A stretch of DNA of 16,000 nucleotides from Chloroflexota bacterium (lineage in GTDB: Bacteria > Chloroflexota > Limnocylindria > Limnocylindrales > Limnocylindraceae), in NCBI GenBank assembly GCA_009692905.1, contig SHYI01000001.1, positions 1 to 16,000 of the forward strand, read 5' to 3'. Shown here piece after piece: positions 6,850-15,248 of this stretch (its first letter is position 1; each line of letters begins with the position of its first letter). The position numbers and the translations under genes were made by a program. The notes below the pieces were generated by a model that worked only from the letters and a program-made list of their open reading frames with translations, ran no database searches and was not told where the DNA came from.

Positions 6850-9021
6850 GTGAGTGCGACGACGATCCTGCGGGATGTGCGCATCACGATGCGCGACGGT
6901 GTGCAGCTCTCGGCTGATATCTGGATCCCTGCCGCTGGCAAAGAGCACCCAACAATCCTTGAGGTGCTGCCATACCGCAAGGATGACTACCACCGCAGCG
7001 CCGATGATGAGTTGATGGGTGCTGTCGCGCGTCGCGGGTATGCAGGGTGCCGACTTGATGTGCGAGGGACGGGGCGCAGCGACGGGATCGCCCTAGACGA
7101 ATACACCGAGGATGAGACGCTCGACATGCTTGAGGTGATCAGCTGGCTGCGAACTCAACCGTGGTCTAACGGTCGCGTTGTGGCATGGGGCTGGTCGTAT
7201 GGTGGATTCACCTCACTGATGGCGGCGGCGCGACGGCCTGAGGGTTTGGTGGCGATCGTCCCGTGCTACGCGAGCGATGATCGCTGGGAAGACGATGTGC
7301 ATCAGAACGGCGGTCTGCGCACGGCGAGCGAACAGTTCGGCTACGCCGCCTCCATGATTGGCATGAATGCAATGCCAGGTGGCATCGAACCGGATCGACC
7401 CGGTTGGCGAGAGGGTTGGCGACAGCGTCTTGAGGAGACTCCGCCGTGGACACTCGGTTGGCTGCGCCGCGCGCGACCGTCAGAGTGGCGTCACAACTCC
7501 GTGCGTCATCTGCCGCCAATTGAGATCCCCATGTTGCAAATCGCCGGTTGGTGCGACGGCTATCCAAATCCCGCTTGGCGCCTGCAAGAGTCAGCCCCTG
7601 CAGGCGCGGAGCGTCGCCTGCTCTGCGGGCCGTGGGTGCACCTCTCTCCCGAGACCGGCTACCCAGGACCGGGTGCTGGATGGTTGCCGCTTGCACTCGC
7701 CTGGCTTGATCGCTTCTGCGCACCGCCTGCAGCAGAGGAGTGCGCCAGCGAGGCGGAGCGAGTCGCCGCCGCTGATCCCGAGCAGACGATCCTCTGGTAT
7801 CTGCCGCACTCGCGACCGCCGGCACGATTCCCCGCCGAGTGGCCAGGTGAGTGGATCGCCGAGAACACGTCGCCCGCACAACGCGCCACGCGCCGCCCGC
7901 TCTACCTCCATGCTGGCGGAGCGGCCTCATTCGAACCAGTAGGTGCAAGTGATCGCGTACTGCCAGCAGCAACGATTCGGAATGTGCCCTCAACTGGCGC
8001 GTCTGGGCCACTCTGCTTCGGCGGGGGAGCGCCACCCATCGGGCTCGCCGACGATCTGCGAGAGGATGTGCGACAGCTTGAAGTGGTAGCCGCTGCAGCT
8101 TCGGCGCCTGAGCGCGCTGCGGTCTGGACGAGCGAGTCGCTCACCGAGGAGCTGCTGATCTGTGGTCGACCACAGTTGCGTCTTCGCATTACTCCAGATG
8201 GCCGCGAGGGTGCGATCGTTGCGCGCCTTGGCGATGTGGCTCCAGATGGCGCCATCAGCATGGTGACGCAAGGGATGCTGAACCTTGCCTATCGCACCGA
8301 GCAGTCGCCACTGCCACTCGTTCCTGGGGAAGCCATTGAGGTCACACTCGACCTGCGCGTTATCGCCCACGCGTTCGCACCCGGTCATCGCCTCCACCTG
8401 CAGCTGCTCGGGAGCGCGTTCCCAATCACGTGGCCACTCGCGACCGCATTTGCGCTCACCTGCTCCGAAAATAGCGCCGCAATGTTGACGCTCCCGCAGA
8501 TTCAGCGAGACGAAACGTTGCGCGCTGGTGCCGAACGAGCGTTGAGCAACCCGTGGCTGCGGCACTCGGCCGGTGCGAACGCCGCACCTCCAGCGTCACT
8601 TGCTGGGCTACGTGCAGGGGCGTACCCCACCAGCAGTGGGGAGCTGGGAGCCCCAGATCGTGGCGGCGCCCTGCCAGACGCTCCCGCATCCGTATGGGAT
8701 CTGGTGCGCGGACCAGGTAAGCGTGTAACAGCGCGCTTCTTCGGCGGCGGGCGTTCACTGGGCGGACCAGGAGTGGCGCTCTATGCCGATGAGGGGTTCA
8801 CCTACCAGGTTAACGATGCAGACCCCGCTCACACATCACTGCAGACGAGCGTCGCTTACGAGCTCCGCGATGGGGAGCATGTCGTACGGGCGATCGCCGA
8901 GGGGGAGATTCGCTCGGATGCACAGAGCTTCCTCTACCTCTGCGCCCTCCACGTCACCCTCGACGGCGCACCATTTCACAGCACAGTATGGGAGGAGCAC
9001 GTCCCGCGCGACGGTCGCTAG
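6850..9021 (+). CDS. CocE/NonD family serine hydrolase (X-Pro dipeptidyl-peptidase-like)
   Basis: This large 723-residue hydrolase begins with an alpha/beta-hydrolase domain (about 10-295): MRDGVQLSADIWIPA, LDVRGTGRSDG, and the nucleophile elbow GWSYGG with Ser116. AGWCDGYPN (Asp236) and GPWVHLSPE (His264) complete the expected Ser-Asp-His triad. A PepX C-terminal jelly-roll domain follows (about 340-560). The remaining 160 residues end in FHSTVWEEHVPRD, a tail known from longer members of the family, so the extra length is not unique. Relatives cleave amino-acid esters, amides, cephalosporin side chains or cocaine; the natural substrate is unknown. No signal peptide is visible. The start is GTG at 6850 with a weak GCGGAG upstream; the 27-base spacing suggests an operon with the deoxyribosyltransferase. 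Confidence 0.9.
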   Translation: MSATTILRDVRITMRDGVQLSADIWIPAAGKEHPTILEVLPYRKDDYHRSADDELMGAVARRGYAGCRLDVRGTGRSDGIALDEYTEDETLDMLEVISWLRTQPWSNGRVVAWGWSYGGFTSLMAAARRPEGLVAIVPCYASDDRWEDDVHQNGGLRTASEQFGYAASMIGMNAMPGGIEPDRPGWREGWRQRLEETPPWTLGWLRRARPSEWRHNSVRHLPPIEIPMLQIAGWCDGYPNPAWRLQESAPAGAERRLLCGPWVHLSPETGYPGPGAGWLPLALAWLDRFCAPPAAEECASEAERVAAADPEQTILWYLPHSRPPARFPAEWPGEWIAENTSPAQRATRRPLYLHAGGAASFEPVGASDRVLPAATIRNVPSTGASGPLCFGGGAPPIGLADDLREDVRQLEVVAAAASAPERAAVWTSESLTEELLICGRPQLRLRITPDGREGAIVARLGDVAPDGAISMVTQGMLNLAYRTEQSPLPLVPGEAIEVTLDLRVIAHAFAPGHRLHLQLLGSAFPITWPLATAFALTCSENSAAMLTLPQIQRDETLRAGAERALSNPWLRHSAGANAAPPASLAGLRAGAYPTSSGELGAPDRGGALPDAPASVWDLVRGPGKRVTARFFGGGRSLGGPGVALYADEGFTYQVNDADPAHTSLQTSVAYELRDGEHVVRAIAEGEIRSDAQSFLYLCALHVTLDGAPFHSTVWEEHVPRDGR

Positions 9022-9054
9022 AAGCGCCGCGCGGGATCGTACCGGTGCGCTGAG

Positions 9055-10866
9055 TTACTCCTCGTCGGTGCGGCGCTTGCCGCGTCGGCTTCGGAGGGTG
9101 AGGAAGACACCAGCCGCCGCGAGCAACGCGACGAGTGGAATCAAGAGACTGTTCTCTGCTTCGACGTCGCCGCCACCGCCTGATGCCGGCTTCAGCAGCG
9201 TATAGCCGACTGGGCCGAGCCCAAAGAACGGCGTACCGTCAGCTGGCTGATTCTTCCAGCCCGTGAACTTGTCGGTGCGATACGCGACCAGCGTCGCGTC
9301 GTAATAGAGCACGTGATACGGGGCCTGTTCATACATCAGCTGCTGAAGCTGAGCCACAATTCCCTTGCGTTCTGGCCCGTTCGGCAGCGTCAACTGCTGT
9401 GCATAGAGTGCGTCGTACTCCGCATTCGAGAAGAAGCTGTCGCTTGATGCGCCAATCTCCGACGTCAAGAAAATCTTCATCAGCAGGTTTGGATCAACAT
9501 CACCAGCCCAACCCCAAATGAAGAGGTCGTAATCGGCCTTCCCCTCTGCCTCGGGGGGTAGCATGATGTCAACGAGAGAGTCTGAGTCAAACGCCTGAGC
9601 GTTCACTGGCACGCCGATCTCGCCGAACCATCCGGCGATGAACTCCGCCGCTTTGGCGTATGAGTCATCGCTGCTTGGCACATAGAGGCGCAGGTTTAGT
9701 GGTTTCCCCTCAAGGTCCTCACGAACACCGTCGCCATCCGAGTCAACGTAACCGGCCGCCTCTAGTTTTTCAGCGGCCAGTGTCAGGTCAAATGTGCGAG
9801 GGTTCGTTGGCTCCACGTGGAAGTCAACCGAGATCGGTGGCACCTGGGTTGAGCCAGGCACACCGTATCCCCCGAGGACCTTCTCGATCAAGGTTTCACG
9901 GTCGATCGCGTACCCGAGCGCATCACGGAAGCGCTGATCTCGCAGCGCCTTTGTGCTCGCACCACCACCCGCGATCTCCGTTGAATAGGTGTTGAATCCA
10001 AGCTCAGTGAACCCGTTGGCCGAGCCGACCGCCACCTCGATCACCTCTGAGGAGCCGTCGAGCTGCTTTAGTTGCTCCGCGGAGATGTTGTGGGCGTAAT
10101 CAATCTCACTGGCAACGAGTGCCTGATACATGGCATCGGCACTCTTAAAGAAGCGAAGCACAATCTCGTCGGCGGCGAGTTCACCACCGCGCCAATGCGG
10201 GTTCTTTACAAAGCGTACGAATTCCCCGGTCTTCCACTCCACCGCCTGGTATGGCCCGCTGCCGACGACCGGCGGCTCGTTTCCAAACGTGCCGCTGATC
10301 TCCTCAATGGTGAGCTTCTCCCAAACGTGCTTCGGAAGAATCGGCACGAGCGCTTGCAAGATGCGTGTGACTGGGGCATCCATGGTGAGCACAAAGGTTT
10401 GCGCGTCTGGTGCGGTCACAGCCGTTACGCCGTCAAGATAAGTATCAAGGTAGCCGAGGCCAACGTACTCGTTGTCCAGCAACAGCTTGAAGGTATAGAG
10501 CACGTCGGCACTTGTCGCAGGGGTGCCGTCAGACCAGAGGAGGCCGCTTGAGATCTTGAACGTATAGGTGAGACCGTCACCTGAGACGCTGTACGACTCT
10601 GCAAAGCCTGGTGTGGGCTCAAGGTTCGACCCGAAGCTCGTGAGTAGATCGTAGTTGAGAGAGAAGACTTCGTAGCCAACCACAAGCGCGGTGTTGAATG
10701 GATTCATGGAGTCAAGATCTTGCGTTGTGCCGATGCCGAGGACCAGGGGCTCCTCTTCGGCCGCGCGCGTGTTGGTGAATCCGAGCGCCACCAGCAGGGC
10801 AAGTGTGAGCGTGACCGCCAAGGAGCGATACGTGAACGAACTGTTGCTTTTCGCCAGGCTATTCAT
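9055..10866 (-). CDS. ABC transporter substrate-binding protein, family 5, with C-terminal membrane anchor
   Basis: This 603-residue peptide/nickel-type solute-binding protein has an N-terminal signal peptide with no lipobox cysteine; cleavage near NTRA-A is likely. Family landmarks are SMNPFNTALVVGYEVFSLNY, LKPWSDGTP-like LLWSDGTPATSADVLYTF, VVGSGPYQAVEW and a DSDGDGVRED loop (about 375-384) resembling a calcium-binding loop common in this family. The C-terminus carries a Gly-rich linker, a hydrophobic helix at about 574-591 and a basic RSRRGKRR tail, so the protein is probably tethered to the membrane at its C-terminal end. The ATG at 10866 is chosen because GGGAGGG lies six bases before it. 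An ATG at 10887, overlapping the upstream stop as ATGA, would add seven residues. It is last in the operon and presumably feeds the permease/ATPase genes upstream. Confidence 0.9.
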   Translation of the reverse strand: MNSLAKSNSSFTYRSLAVTLTLALLVALGFTNTRAAEEEPLVLGIGTTQDLDSMNPFNTALVVGYEVFSLNYDLLTSFGSNLEPTPGFAESYSVSGDGLTYTFKISSGLLWSDGTPATSADVLYTFKLLLDNEYVGLGYLDTYLDGVTAVTAPDAQTFVLTMDAPVTRILQALVPILPKHVWEKLTIEEISGTFGNEPPVVGSGPYQAVEWKTGEFVRFVKNPHWRGGELAADEIVLRFFKSADAMYQALVASEIDYAHNISAEQLKQLDGSSEVIEVAVGSANGFTELGFNTYSTEIAGGGASTKALRDQRFRDALGYAIDRETLIEKVLGGYGVPGSTQVPPISVDFHVEPTNPRTFDLTLAAEKLEAAGYVDSDGDGVREDLEGKPLNLRLYVPSSDDSYAKAAEFIAGWFGEIGVPVNAQAFDSDSLVDIMLPPEAEGKADYDLFIWGWAGDVDPNLLMKIFLTSEIGASSDSFFSNAEYDALYAQQLTLPNGPERKGIVAQLQQLMYEQAPYHVLYYDATLVAYRTDKFTGWKNQPADGTPFFGLGPVGYTLLKPASGGGGDVEAENSLLIPLVALLAAAGVFLTLRSRRGKRRTDEE

Positions 10867-10872
10867 CTTGAA

Positions 10873-10879
10873 CCCTCCC
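10873..10879 (-). promoter_or_regulatory. Ribosome binding site of the substrate-binding protein gene
   Basis: Minus-strand GGGAGGG ends six bases before the ATG at 10866. It favours that start over the ATG at 10887. Confidence 0.65.
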
Positions 10880-10883
10880 GCTC

Positions 10884-12152
10884 TCATCGCTGAGCCGGTC
10901 CCCGCATTGGGGGTTCGCCGACCGTTTCGCGGATGTATCGCCGCATGTCGAGGCTATAGTCCTCCATTGGTGCGTAGTAGCCCGCCTTAAATACCGACGA
11001 GCTCATCCCTTGCTGCACCGCTTCGCAGATTCGCCAATCCTGCCGATTCACGACATCCCAAAATTCCAGGGCATCCTCGGGGCCGCGGCCGGGACGGTCG
11101 AGCTCCTTTGGATCGAGAAGTAGGTCAAAGATGATCTTGGTGCGATCTGGGGCGAGGGGGACGAGGGCGAAGACGGCGGCATGGTCGGCTGAGAGGCTCA
11201 GCATCATGTTCGGATAGAGGACTTCACCCTTGTGGCGCACCAGCTCCTCTTCGTTGAGCCCGGCGAAGCGATCACGCTCGCTCGTGCCACTCATCGTGTA
11301 GGTCCAGGCCCCCTCACGATGCGGAATACCCGCCTCCCAGTCGAGGCCAGCGCCACCAGCTTCGCGGAAAGCGGGGACCACTCGGCAGAGCTCAGGGTGG
11401 ACGGGACCGCAGTGGTAGCACTCGTTGTAGTTCTCGAGAATGACCTTCCAGTTCGCCGCGACGTCGTACACCGTGCGATGGGCAATGCGCAGATCGCTGA
11501 GGGGATAGCGCACAACTCTTTCGCTGATTGGGCCGAGGGCCTCAATCAGGCTGCCGCCTGGCGCAGCCGCACGTTCGGCATCGAGCTGAACAAAGACAAA
11601 TCCACCCCAGGTCGCCGTTGCTGCGGTGTAGAGGCCAAGGTCAGACTTTTCGAACCCTGGCAACTCTTGAAGGAAGGGTGCGGTGCGCAAGGAGCCATCA
11701 AGCTCGTAGGTCCACGAGTGGTAGGGGCAACGGAAGACGCTCTTCGTCTTGCCAGATGCGCCGTGCTCCGCTGGTGCGAGCGGTGCGCAGGCCGGCGCGT
11801 CGGTGCGTGACGGCTCGTCAATGATGAGACGTGAGCCGCGGTGTCTGCACACATTGTGGAAGGCTCGAACCTGGTCGTCAGCACCCCGCACGATCAGCAG
11901 ATCATCGCCGTCAATCGTGGTGCGAACGAATTGCCCAGGAGTGGCGAGCTCCTCTTCACGGCAGGCGAGCACCCAGCCTCGGCGGAAGCAGGCCGCCATC
12001 TCGCGAGCGTGCCAATTCGGATCAAGGTATGCGCCAGCCGGGAGCGTCGGATCAAGTGGACCCTTCGGCATCGCCGCTTCGAGCGCGGCGTCTTCGGCGA
12101 GATCGTCGCCCCGTGCCGGACCTGCCGCGTTGCCACGATTTGTGACGGTCAC
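10884..12152 (-). CDS. Rieske non-heme iron oxygenase alpha subunit, quaternary-amine oxygenase-like
   Basis: This is a 422-residue oxygenase. The Rieske [2Fe-2S] ligands are Cys102/His104 (NVCRHRGSRL) and Cys142/His145 (RCPYHSWTY). The catalytic iron site is ENYNECYHCGPVHPEL (His247, His252) with Asp372 (NRQDWRICEAVQQGM) as the carboxylate. Glu244 takes the bridging position between the two metal sites, where ring-hydroxylating dioxygenases have Asp; Glu with this ECYHC context is known from the carnitine oxygenase CntA and related betaine/choline oxygenases. About 37 residues separate His104 from Cys142, longer than the usual 15-20, so the Rieske loop carries an insertion. The enzyme needs a reductase, not seen here. 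GTG start with GGAGGGAGG four bases upstream. Neighbours imply that the substrate arrives through the adjacent ABC importer. Confidence 0.9.
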   Translation of the reverse strand: MTVTNRGNAAGPARGDDLAEDAALEAAMPKGPLDPTLPAGAYLDPNWHAREMAACFRRGWVLACREEELATPGQFVRTTIDGDDLLIVRGADDQVRAFHNVCRHRGSRLIIDEPSRTDAPACAPLAPAEHGASGKTKSVFRCPYHSWTYELDGSLRTAPFLQELPGFEKSDLGLYTAATATWGGFVFVQLDAERAAAPGGSLIEALGPISERVVRYPLSDLRIAHRTVYDVAANWKVILENYNECYHCGPVHPELCRVVPAFREAGGAGLDWEAGIPHREGAWTYTMSGTSERDRFAGLNEEELVRHKGEVLYPNMMLSLSADHAAVFALVPLAPDRTKIIFDLLLDPKELDRPGRGPEDALEFWDVVNRQDWRICEAVQQGMSSSVFKAGYYAPMEDYSLDMRRYIRETVGEPPMRGPAQR

Positions 12153-12155
12153 TCA

Positions 12156-12179
12156 GCCTCCCTCCGCCGTGCTGGAGGC
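12156..12179 (-). promoter_or_regulatory. Ribosome binding site and possible sequestering hairpin, Rieske gene
   Basis: The Shine-Dalgarno GGAGGGAGG (complement of 12157-12165) lies four bases before the GTG start. The 6-bp inverted repeat GCCTCC...GGAGGC (minus strand, arms at 12174-12179 and 12156-12161, 12-base loop) could pair with part of it, and a second register pairs CCTCC with GGAGG. A TAGGAT box at 12181-12186 could be an internal -10, but no -35 is visible. The rest of the 83-base gap shows nothing clear. Confidence 0.35.
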
Positions 12180-12235
12180 GATCCTATACCCCACATTGCC
12201 GCCTGATCCACCCTGATGCGTGATTCGAAGCGCAC

Positions 12236-13234
12236 TCAGGAGAGAGGGGGTAGCTCCGCAGCACGGATGCAGGCAACCCGATGCCCAGCCCCGCCGCCAG
12301 GGGCGGCCTCTAGGGGTGGGCGCTTGTTGGCGCAGGCTTCAACCGCGTGCGCGCAGCGGTTACGGAAGCGGCAGCCTGAAGGGGTGTCACCCTGCGGAAT
12401 CTCGCCTGCGGCAAGGGAGTGTGTGCTGGCAGCGCCTGGGTCGGTTGAGGGGAGTGCCGCGAGCAGTGCACGGGTGTACGGGTGCGCAGGGTTGCGCAGT
12501 ACCTGCTCCGCGGCGCCCTCCTCGACTACCGCCCCAAGGTAGAGAACAACAACACGATCCGAGATTGCCCACGCGAGCGAGAGATCGTGGGTGATGAAGA
12601 GCCATGCAATCCCCTGGTCGCGACGCAGCTGTTCAATGAGCTTAAGGATCTGTGCTCGCATTGAGACGTCAAGCATTGAGACGGGCTCATCGGCGATCAC
12701 AAGCTTTGGATTGAGGGCGAGCGCACCAGCGATCACGACACGTTGGCGCTGGCCGCCGGAAAGCTCTTCTGGTACGCGATCGCGGAATGCCGCCGCGGGG
12801 AGCAGCTCTGCCGCCTCGAGTGATGTGTTGACGCGGTCCATTGGCAGGCCCTGTGCCTCGAGGCCCTCGGCGACAAACTCACCGAGTGTGCGCTTCGGAT
12901 CGAGCGTCTCATAGGGATCCTGGAAGACCATGCCAACTGAACGCCAATCGTTCGGCCCTTCGCCCTCAACCTCAACCACTCCTTCGTCAGCATCAATCAA
13001 TCCAGCGATGACACGCGCGAGTGTCGTCTTCCCTGACCCTGACTCACCAACGACAGCGACGATCTCACCAGCATTTACATCGAGATCAACGCTGTCAAGC
13101 GCGACGATGCCGTTCGCTGGTCGGCGGGCAAGGAGGTCTGCAATGGATCGCTGCGCGGCATACGTCACTGAGACACCGCGCACCCGCAAGAGCGGCGCAC
13201 TTGCTGACGTATTCGCGCGTGGCTGTTCGCTCAT
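12236..13234 (-). CDS. Peptide-type ABC transporter ATP-binding protein (DppF/OppF type)
   Basis: This 332-residue nucleotide-binding subunit powers import at the inner face of the membrane. Walker A GESGSGKTT is at 63-71, the Q-loop VFQDPYETLDP at 103-113, the ABC signature LSGGQ at 158-162, Walker B LVIADE at 178-183 and the H-loop His216 in ITHDL. The C-terminal oligopeptide-transporter extension has Cys288, Cys294, Cys301 and Cys322, a pattern shared with the partner ATPase. Such cysteines hold an iron-sulfur cluster in at least one mycobacterial dipeptide transporter; that is only a possibility here. The second-position ATPase with the YETLDP motif fits the F subunit. The ATG overlaps the stop of the upstream ATPase (ATGA), so expression is coupled. 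Confidence 0.93.
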   Translation of the reverse strand: MSEQPRANTSASAPLLRVRGVSVTYAAQRSIADLLARRPANGIVALDSVDLDVNAGEIVAVVGESGSGKTTLARVIAGLIDADEGVVEVEGEGPNDWRSVGMVFQDPYETLDPKRTLGEFVAEGLEAQGLPMDRVNTSLEAAELLPAAAFRDRVPEELSGGQRQRVVIAGALALNPKLVIADEPVSMLDVSMRAQILKLIEQLRRDQGIAWLFITHDLSLAWAISDRVVVLYLGAVVEEGAAEQVLRNPAHPYTRALLAALPSTDPGAASTHSLAAGEIPQGDTPSGCRFRNRCAHAVEACANKRPPLEAAPGGGAGHRVACIRAAELPPLS

Positions 13235-14310
13235 CGCTTCCCGAGCTCCAAGGTTGGATACGGCGCGTCAATCGGTGTCGGGGGCTTACCGTCACCGAGC
13301 GAATAGCGGTGGCAGGCGAGGGTCACTCGATCGGCGTATTCAATGGTTGGTGGATCTTCCTCGCGGCAACGCGCGTCGGCGAGTGGGCAGCGCGGCGCGA
13401 AGTGGCAGCCAGGTGGTAGCGCGGAGAGGTCGGGCGGATGCCCCTCCAGCACCTTGATGGTGCGGCGCCCGGCGCGTGCGTCTGGTGCAGCGCCGAGTAG
13501 TGCTTGCGTATAGGGGTGGCGAGGGGCGGAGAAGATCTCTTTGACGCTGCCAGATTCCACAATGCGACCGGCGTACATGATTGCAACGCGATCGCACATG
13601 TCGGCGATAACGGCGAGGTCGTGCGTAATCAGGATGAGGCCGAGCCCGTACTCTTGGCGCATACGGTCGAGCAGCTCAAGGATCTGCGCCTGCACGATCA
13701 CATCGAGCGCCGTCGTCGGCTCATCGCCGATCAGCACGGCGGGGGAGCACGAGAGGGCGACTGCGAGCATGGCGCGCTGTCGCTGCCCGCCGGAGAGCTG
13801 GTGGGGGTAGGCGTTGAGTCGCTTCTCTGGAATGCCAACATCGTGAAGCAGGTGCTTCGCCTTCTCCTGTGCCACTTCGGCTGACTCGCCAAGCCTGAGC
13901 TCAATCGCCTCCGCTACCTGGTCGCGAACCTTGATCACAGGGTTGAGCGCAACGAGTGACCCTTGAAAGACCACGGCAATCTCGCGCCATCGCGTGCGAC
14001 GGAGGGGGGCCCCTTTTGCCACGAGGTCGAGGCCGCGGTAGCGGATGTTCCCCGCGTCAATGCGTCCGTTCGGCGCCAGGAGCCCCATGATCGCCCCCAC
14101 CACAGTGGACTTTCCTGACCCTGACTCGCCCGCAAGTCCGACCGCTTCGCTCGGAGCGACAGACAGGTTGATCCCATCGACTGCCGTTAAGCGACGCCCG
14201 TCACTCAGTGTGAAGGAGACGCGCAACCCGCTGATCTCGAGCAGCGGCGATGCGGCATCTGCCCCCGCGGGGAGTTGGCGAACGTGATCGGCTCCCGCGG
14301 CCGTGCTCAT
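13231..14310 (-). CDS. Peptide-type ABC transporter ATP-binding protein (DppD/OppD type)
   Basis: This 359-residue partner ATPase has Walker A GESGSGKST at 61-69, the Q-loop VVFQGSLVALNPV at 113-125, signature LSGGQRQR at 172-179, Walker B AVLIGDE at 191-197 and His230 in ITHDLAV. The ALNPV stretch is typical of the D subunit. The C-terminal domain contains GCHFAPRCPLADARC with Cys302, Cys308 and Cys315 plus Cys333, the conserved cysteine group of DppD/OppD proteins. It would form a heterodimer with the following ATPase. It is linked by ATGA overlaps both to the permease before it and to the ATPase after it, so the operon is tightly coupled. Confidence 0.93.
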   Translation of the reverse strand: MSTAAGADHVRQLPAGADAASPLLEISGLRVSFTLSDGRRLTAVDGINLSVAPSEAVGLAGESGSGKSTVVGAIMGLLAPNGRIDAGNIRYRGLDLVAKGAPLRRTRWREIAVVFQGSLVALNPVIKVRDQVAEAIELRLGESAEVAQEKAKHLLHDVGIPEKRLNAYPHQLSGGQRQRAMLAVALSCSPAVLIGDEPTTALDVIVQAQILELLDRMRQEYGLGLILITHDLAVIADMCDRVAIMYAGRIVESGSVKEIFSAPRHPYTQALLGAAPDARAGRRTIKVLEGHPPDLSALPPGCHFAPRCPLADARCREEDPPTIEYADRVTLACHRYSLGDGKPPTPIDAPYPTLELGKR

Positions 14311-15248
14311 CGTTGCACCCGCACATCGCGGTCGAGGAGCTCGTCGATCGCATTACCAATGATTGTGCAAGCGACCACCGTGATCAGGATTGCGCAGCCG
14401 GGTGCGGCAATGAACCACCAGGCTCCGAGGCTCGGCGCAGCGGCAGATTGCGCGTTCCCGAGAATGGTCCCCCAGGAGGGCTGGAAGGGATCGCCGAGAC
14501 CGATAAAGCTGAGGGTAGATTCAGTGAGGATTGATCCAGCGATCACCACGATCCCATTGGCCACGAGCACGGTACGAATATTCGGAAAGATGTGCCGCGC
14601 GATGATCCGCATCGGAGAGAGGCCGACCAGCCGGGCGCGCTCTACGAAGGTACGTTCGCGCAGGGAGAGCGTTTGGCTCCGCACGATGCGTGCGGTTGAG
14701 GACCAACTGGTGAAGCCGATCACCGCAACAATGGTGAGCAGCGTGGTGCGAATCCCAAAGATCTCAGTCTGGTCACCGATCAGCTCGCGCAGGATCGGCG
14801 CAAGGATCAACGCAAGAACGAACGTGGGCAAGATTAGGAACGTATCGGCGACACGCATGAGAAGGGCATCAACGCGACCGCCGCGATAGCCAGCGATCAT
14901 GCCGATGCCGCCACCGATCACGAGCGTGATTGCCGCGGAGAGCGCCCCAACGACGAGGCTGATGCGGGCGCCGTGAACGGTGAGGTTAAGCAGATCTCGG
15001 CCGAGATCGTCGGTGCCAAAGAGATGGGTACCGCTCGGCGGGAGCAGTGCGTCGGCTGTTGCAGTTGTGGCGGTTTGCAGTGGACCAACAAGAGTCTCGG
15101 GCGCGACTCCGGAGAGCGTCAACAGCGAGACGATCATGATGGCGATGCGAGCGTCCCAGCGGCGGAGGAGTAGCAGTGCGATGCGGTTGCCGCCGCTTAC
15201 ACGCTTGCGTATCCGTGTGCTCAAGTTGACGCTGGCACTCGCACTCAT
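14307..15248 (-). CDS. Peptide-type ABC transporter permease (DppC/OppC type)
   Basis: This 313-residue inner-membrane permease begins with a short cytoplasmic N-terminus, then a first helix, then the periplasm-facing HLFGTDDLGRDLLNLTVHGARISL motif characteristic of the C subunit. The EAA loop that docks the ATPase is FVERARLVGLSPMRIIARHIFPN, split around 215-237. SFIGLGDPFQPSWGTIL and a terminal GNAIDELLDRDVR are also typical. About five to six membrane segments are expected. Together with the B permease it forms the channel. The ATG overlaps the stop of the upstream permease gene by ATGA. Confidence 0.93.
   Translation of the reverse strand: MSASASVNLSTRIRKRVSGGNRIALLLLRRWDARIAIMIVSLLTLSGVAPETLVGPLQTATTATADALLPPSGTHLFGTDDLGRDLLNLTVHGARISLVVGALSAAITLVIGGGIGMIAGYRGGRVDALLMRVADTFLILPTFVLALILAPILRELIGDQTEIFGIRTTLLTIVAVIGFTSWSSTARIVRSQTLSLRERTFVERARLVGLSPMRIIARHIFPNIRTVLVANGIVVIAGSILTESTLSFIGLGDPFQPSWGTILGNAQSAAAPSLGAWWFIAAPGCAILITVVACTIIGNAIDELLDRDVRVQR

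Noticed and set aside
7208..8565. Long open frames on the minus strand opposite the CocE/NonD gene (275 and 191 codons)
   Set aside because: They are rich in Arg, Ser and Ala, match no family, and lie wholly within a well-supported gene on the other strand; expected from high GC content.
8551..9021. The 160-residue C-terminal tail of the CocE/NonD protein as a novel fused domain
   Set aside because: Longer members of the family carry a similar tail ending in a W-E-x-x-PRD pattern, so it is a known family extension.
9022..9054. GC-rich hairpin between the convergent hydrolase and binding-protein genes as a bidirectional terminator
   Set aside because: The best stems are only about 4-6 bp with a wobble or a bulge, and no T-run follows on either strand.
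10867..10887. Alternative ATG at 10887 for the substrate-binding protein, overlapping the Rieske stop as ATGA
   Set aside because: It remains possible given the many ATGA overlaps here, but it places the GGGAGGG SD inside the coding sequence, so the ATG at 10866 is preferred.
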